Source: a virus. Taken from it: a DNA stretch of 25,293 nt. The DNA lies in IMG/VR virus record IMGVR_UViG_3300025732_000245, positions 1-25,293 of that record; one strand, 5' to 3'. The translations under genes and the position numbers were made by a program. Numbering within the stretch: position 1 is the stretch's first letter; the number at the start of each line of letters is the position of its first letter. Under the pieces are notes generated by a model. That model saw only the letters and a program-made list of their open reading frames with translations, made no database searches and was not told the DNA's origin. Shown one piece after another: positions 22,501 through 25,293 of the stretch.

Positions 22501-25293
22501 GCCCGTCTCGACACGGTCATGCATCAGGTCCGCGAACACGTCGCGGACCGAATCAAGATGGACGGTGTGGTTCCCGAGCAAATCACGACCGAACTTGATA
22601 AAGCGCTGCGGCATGTGGACGAGTTCAAACTCAACGATGCCTACGATTTGTCGCCGCGACCGGACGACACGGTGTTCGACCGCATGGTGAAGATGCGGTT
22701 GGAAAACGTGCGGCAGACCAAACGGAACGCCGGGTTTGCCAGCGAAGTCCGCATCTATGTAGACAACATTTTGCAAAATGCGTCTAAGGCCGATTCTCCG
22801 GAGATGTCGGCGCTTCGCGAGCAGTTGCAATTCGCGCAACGGCAGCACCAAGGATTGCTGGAACGCATTAACGTAGTGCAGAGTCAGGAACTCAAGCAGG
22901 CCGGCGACGAGTTTGTGCCATCGGCCAAACTTGCCGATCTGCTCGACCGCGTAAGCGCGTCGCGGCAGCGCATCCGGGACATGGCCGACGCGCTATTCGA
23001 CATGTCGTCTGCCGAGGCGGTCGGTGCGCCCGTCAAGTTCAAACTCACGCAGCAGCAATCGAAGGTGGTTTCGCGTGGGCTCGCAGACATCATGTCGGAT
23101 CCGAACGTGCAGGCTAAAGCCCGAGAGTTGCACGGCAACTCCATCTTGGCGATGGCTGAACGAAAGCCGCTCGTTGCTCCGGGAGCGGACGTGGCGGCGT
23201 TGATGCGGCAAACCCAAGACGAACTCAAAGTCTTGATTCCGTATGCCGAGGAATGGGGCAAGTTGTCCGCAGCGGCGAAGGCTGAATTCGGCTCAACTGG
23301 TGATATCGTCAACGAGTTGATTGCCGACCGGCAGCGTATGCTGCGCGACCTGCAAAACATGGTGGCAGGTGTAGATGCCAAGCCGCTTGCAGCGGGGAAC
23401 TTGCACCGACGTCAGGTTGCTGCCGAGGTGCGAGCGGCTGCGAACGTTGAAGAATCAGGGTCGTGGTATTCGATGTCCACCGCTACGAGAGGGGTGAACG
23501 ATGTCCGCGAATCCGTCCGGGCGCAGCAGGCCGCGTTGCGAACTGAAAACGCTGCACGCAAGGCTTCGCTCAACGAGGCGAAGAAACAGATCCTTGGCGT
23601 CGTGGGCGCAGGGAAAAAGCAGTTTGCTGTTGATCCTGCGATGCGTGCCGACGAAGCGCGGGCTCTCTTCAGCATGGAAAACGACTTCCATGTCGATTGG
23701 AACTCGCTGCCTCCTGATATTCAAAAGCGTTATCAGGCGAATGCTAAACTTCGTCTCGTAAAGATGGACGCCGACGTTTACGACAACGTCATGCGTCACA
23801 TCAAAGACATCACCGCCCCGGACACGTTGCGATCTAATTCGTTGGTTCGGGTGCTTGATACCCTCCGGTCGTGGTGGTCGCCGGCAACGACGCTCAATCC
23901 GTTGTACGTGCAGACTCGCGCTCGCGACCTCACGCAAAACCTTGGCACGCTAGCCATGTCGGGCAACGTGGATATGGCGTCGTTGGTCGAGGCCAACCGC
24001 ATTTCGGCGGCGGTCGGGCGTGCAATGGAAAACGGCACTTCCATCCGCCAAGAACTCGGCGACGCTACGCTCGAAATCAACGGCGTGCGCCGCTTGCTGG
24101 CGGACGTCGTCGAGGAGTTCCAACTTCACGGGGTTGTTGGGTCGAGTTCGGTGCGCGATGCGTTTGCCGACGACATGTTCCGGTCGTCGCTGTCGCGCCA
24201 AATGCCGACCCGCACTATGGACACGATTGCCGGCTTGCTCGGGTTCAGCACGGAGCATATCGGCACCGGACGGCAGGGTGGAAAGACGATGAAGGAGGTG
24301 GCGGTCGGAATGCTCGACCCCACCTACAACCCGGTCTACCGACTCGACAACCCGGTCGGAAAGTACGGTCGTGGCGTTGCCCGATACGGCGACGACCTCG
24401 GTCGCACGGCTGCGGCGCTGTACGCCCTTCAGCGCGGTATGTCTATCGAAGACGCCGCTGCTCACGCTAAGTCGTGGCTATACGGATCCGGGGAATACTA
24501 CACGTCGGTCGAACGCAACGTCCTGAAGCGGGTGATCCCGTTCTACGGGTTTATGAAGTGGTCTACCGGGGCGGCGGTCAACCTCATGACCCAAAACCCC
24601 AAGTACCTCGGAGCCGTGTCCAAGGTGCGCGACAACGCGTACCGAGCGTTGGGTCTTTCGCAGGCCGACTTGAACGAGGTGACGCCGCAATTCCTTGAGG
24701 ACAACATCGGCGTTCCGATCATCAACACCCCGGACGGACCGCGCTTCGTCACCTTTGGGCAGGTCCTGCCCGTGCAAGCCTTGCAGGACACCACCAACGC
24801 CATTAGGACGGTGTTTAAGGCGTTTGTCGGTCAGGGTGAGGTTTCGGACACGGCAACATACATCGCCCGCAATATGCATCCGGCGCTCAAATTGACCGTC
24901 GAAACGCTGACCAAGCGGGACATGTTCTCGGGCCGACCCCTTGAACGGTTCCCCGGCGAAAAGGTCGAGATGTTCGGGATTCCTATGGACCCGATGAGCC
25001 GGCAGATGTTCCGCAACGTTCGGTACCTCAACGACCTTGACCGTCTCAACATCTTGGATTTGTCGCAGTTCAAGGCGGCGGTCAACGCCGTGCCCCGAGG
25101 GCAGCGACCCGGCGACCGTGCCGCGCTGCCAACGTGGGTTGCCGGCGTTACCGGCTCGTTCTCGCCGATCCCGGTCCGTGCGTATCAGGTGGACATCGAC
25201 GAGGACCTGCGTCGAGCCCGCGGACAGGACGAGCAGGAACTCAACAAACTCAAGGGGTTCATGCGGCAGGCTTTGTACTCGCCCGAGGGTACG
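19546..25293 (+). CDS. Giant virion-internal/ejection protein (partial, stop lies beyond the window)
   Basis: From ATG 19546 (GAGGT at 19536-19540) the frame stays open to the last base: 1916 codons without a stop. Features seen: an N-terminal NFVVNLVGDLLLDPTTYLMP (about 139-158), a pattern common in large phage internal proteins; long Arg/Glu/Ala/Gln-rich helices with coiled-coil character (about 520-760 and 1060-1130); a MYLPRIMNPAVRQLIN segment near 785; the WWSPATTLNPLYVQTRARDL segment near 1443, like the 'ALNPxFxxRNxxGN' motif of such proteins; and ERNVLKRVIPFYGFMKWSTG at 1656-1675, resembling the C-terminal domain of large polyvalent phage proteins. I see no lytic transglycosylase Glu motif, protease triad or polymerase motif. 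Likely role: packaged in the head and injected to build the DNA-transfer channel, as T7 gp16 (about 1318 residues) does. Confidence 0.85.
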   Translation, partial: MPIDLLRRQAPFALPQLPTLPTLQNYGTMGAASRTAAGETPPDLAGVWPTPVDISRAERERVASQQPWWAKVFGSVDILLGGRAIRGAIRGMGYNSEISPLEGFLRGLPGTDFFDANLDTSFADIRKAFGDYNADEGAGNFVVNLVGDLLLDPTTYLMPLGATAKAASLALKADNVAVDAAANVLPALTRKNYGLASSALRASGMTQEQLVQNGLKAGMVFHIPFTDFYKPMDLFGLKSMSLNSAKAVDKLGTLIRTSPVTGHLVQAFGGARGLDAEQYATFKALKATWKNRQDTITQGFLMSLSKMNPQFREQLLQDRDTMEVFSVLLETGGFQHLDDAGMLEHVITNRESILQAMEVARRYETDDAFKRLIDDAHGGTFDIGAYMDDIKTPASRRTGPGYLDTLLSSELEDAAVSKQKDAIRRLLDVKFGNRPMRLSENMLNKIDMVPRPGVDIPFAHNKLAEVVPPETLDDLLPDRIGINASGTLAKRAQDTIRSAGFESAEDLNLAANGQISSRGSPTAEIIAEAQQVQKQVDTIIEADRLSLRDPAALLARRGELLARAGGKTLAEVADRRRQYQILASDAKARGDMDLAGRYVQAQKAFTRVETEIATLEREMDNLVREPELVRSRFPDYTDDTIQRQIDEMKGVLADRVPVTEGERLAERVSAETLRKATVGRVLDWQRKTLEAGTDAELATLRLRADQLTQLDNLGRLDDAGRRELTANIKQQRDLIREGKKLGGRDLFDAVEEAAKIHVKTMQGVLRAERAAGLMNQGMEMYLPRIMNPAVRQLINERFDSAMEAMGTGEAARSFMQGRTFNDLLTLEANILMETVGSKITGFKGLTEFLQLDAQAAERTIAALQTGKMKWTDLIFGPKWANKVIRPLDPDVADFFIANPVVADYARIMSSGKAIGKPLFVQMAFDENGGLVKGAASMGDTEGVAELLQGYDPTKHRILIYDPEQNVAKVASRADVMSDVTDYAVNARLDTVMHQVREHVADRIKMDGVVPEQITTELDKALRHVDEFKLNDAYDLSPRPDDTVFDRMVKMRLENVRQTKRNAGFASEVRIYVDNILQNASKADSPEMSALREQLQFAQRQHQGLLERINVVQSQELKQAGDEFVPSAKLADLLDRVSASRQRIRDMADALFDMSSAEAVGAPVKFKLTQQQSKVVSRGLADIMSDPNVQAKARELHGNSILAMAERKPLVAPGADVAALMRQTQDELKVLIPYAEEWGKLSAAAKAEFGSTGDIVNELIADRQRMLRDLQNMVAGVDAKPLAAGNLHRRQVAAEVRAAANVEESGSWYSMSTATRGVNDVRESVRAQQAALRTENAARKASLNEAKKQILGVVGAGKKQFAVDPAMRADEARALFSMENDFHVDWNSLPPDIQKRYQANAKLRLVKMDADVYDNVMRHIKDITAPDTLRSNSLVRVLDTLRSWWSPATTLNPLYVQTRARDLTQNLGTLAMSGNVDMASLVEANRISAAVGRAMENGTSIRQELGDATLEINGVRRLLADVVEEFQLHGVVGSSSVRDAFADDMFRSSLSRQMPTRTMDTIAGLLGFSTEHIGTGRQGGKTMKEVAVGMLDPTYNPVYRLDNPVGKYGRGVARYGDDLGRTAAALYALQRGMSIEDAAAHAKSWLYGSGEYYTSVERNVLKRVIPFYGFMKWSTGAAVNLMTQNPKYLGAVSKVRDNAYRALGLSQADLNEVTPQFLEDNIGVPIINTPDGPRFVTFGQVLPVQALQDTTNAIRTVFKAFVGQGEVSDTATYIARNMHPALKLTVETLTKRDMFSGRPLERFPGEKVEMFGIPMDPMSRQMFRNVRYLNDLDRLNILDLSQFKAAVNAVPRGQRPGDRAALPTWVAGVTGSFSPIPVRAYQVDIDEDLRRARGQDEQELNKLKGFMRQALYSPEGT

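Overview
The window is a continuous piece of a tailed, double-stranded DNA phage (Caudoviricetes) genome covering the packaging, head, connector, tail-fibre and ejection-protein genes. Every supported gene is on the + strand. Genes are packed with gaps of a few bases or overlap their neighbours. No tRNA, CRISPR array, insertion sequence, integrase, replication gene or lysis gene is visible. Both ends are cut inside genes: the first gene lacks its start and the last lacks its stop. By eye most of the window is GC-rich (one counted line, 19981-20040, is 38/60 GC) apart from one clearly AT-rich block. The host cannot be named from this sequence.

Layout. 1-600: the end of an upstream gene and a small unknown beta-rich protein. 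594-2141: terminase large subunit, the DNA-packaging motor. 2141-4099: portal. 4092-4585: two small unknown proteins. 4594-5517: scaffold. 5531-6682: major capsid protein. 6699-7277: putative capsid decoration protein. 7274-7899: a small zinc-ribbon protein and an unknown protein that overlap by 151 bases in different frames. 7909-8646: head-to-tail adaptor. 8646-12464: a 1272-residue tail nozzle/hub protein that appears to carry two lectin-like insertions. 12461-16727: a tail-fibre block with a small linker gene, a collagen-repeat fibre, two AT-rich genes (one a polyglycine adhesin-like protein) and a 61-residue protein. 16745-17419: a GNAT-fold protein. 17223-19543: three alanine- or glutamine-rich proteins, probably internal virion proteins. 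19546 to the end: an open frame of at least 1916 codons, probably a giant ejection protein.

Interpretation. There is no tape-measure protein, no major tail-tube protein and no tail-terminator gene, but there is an adaptor, a nozzle and a run of large internal proteins. This fits a short-tailed (podovirus-type) virion. The order adaptor, nozzle, GNAT protein, about 190-residue protein, coiled-coil protein, giant protein parallels genes 11-12-13-14-15-16 of phage T7, with a fibre cassette placed between the gene-12-like and gene-13-like positions and with terminase at the front instead of the end. That parallel rests on order, size and recognisable folds, not on alignment.

The most notable points are the giant ejection protein, the lectin-decorated nozzle, the AT-rich receptor-binding cassette with sharp gene-boundary edges, and two long out-of-frame gene overlaps (151 and 197 bases). 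No wholly unprecedented system is evident: this is a recognisable structural module with several unusual elaborations.
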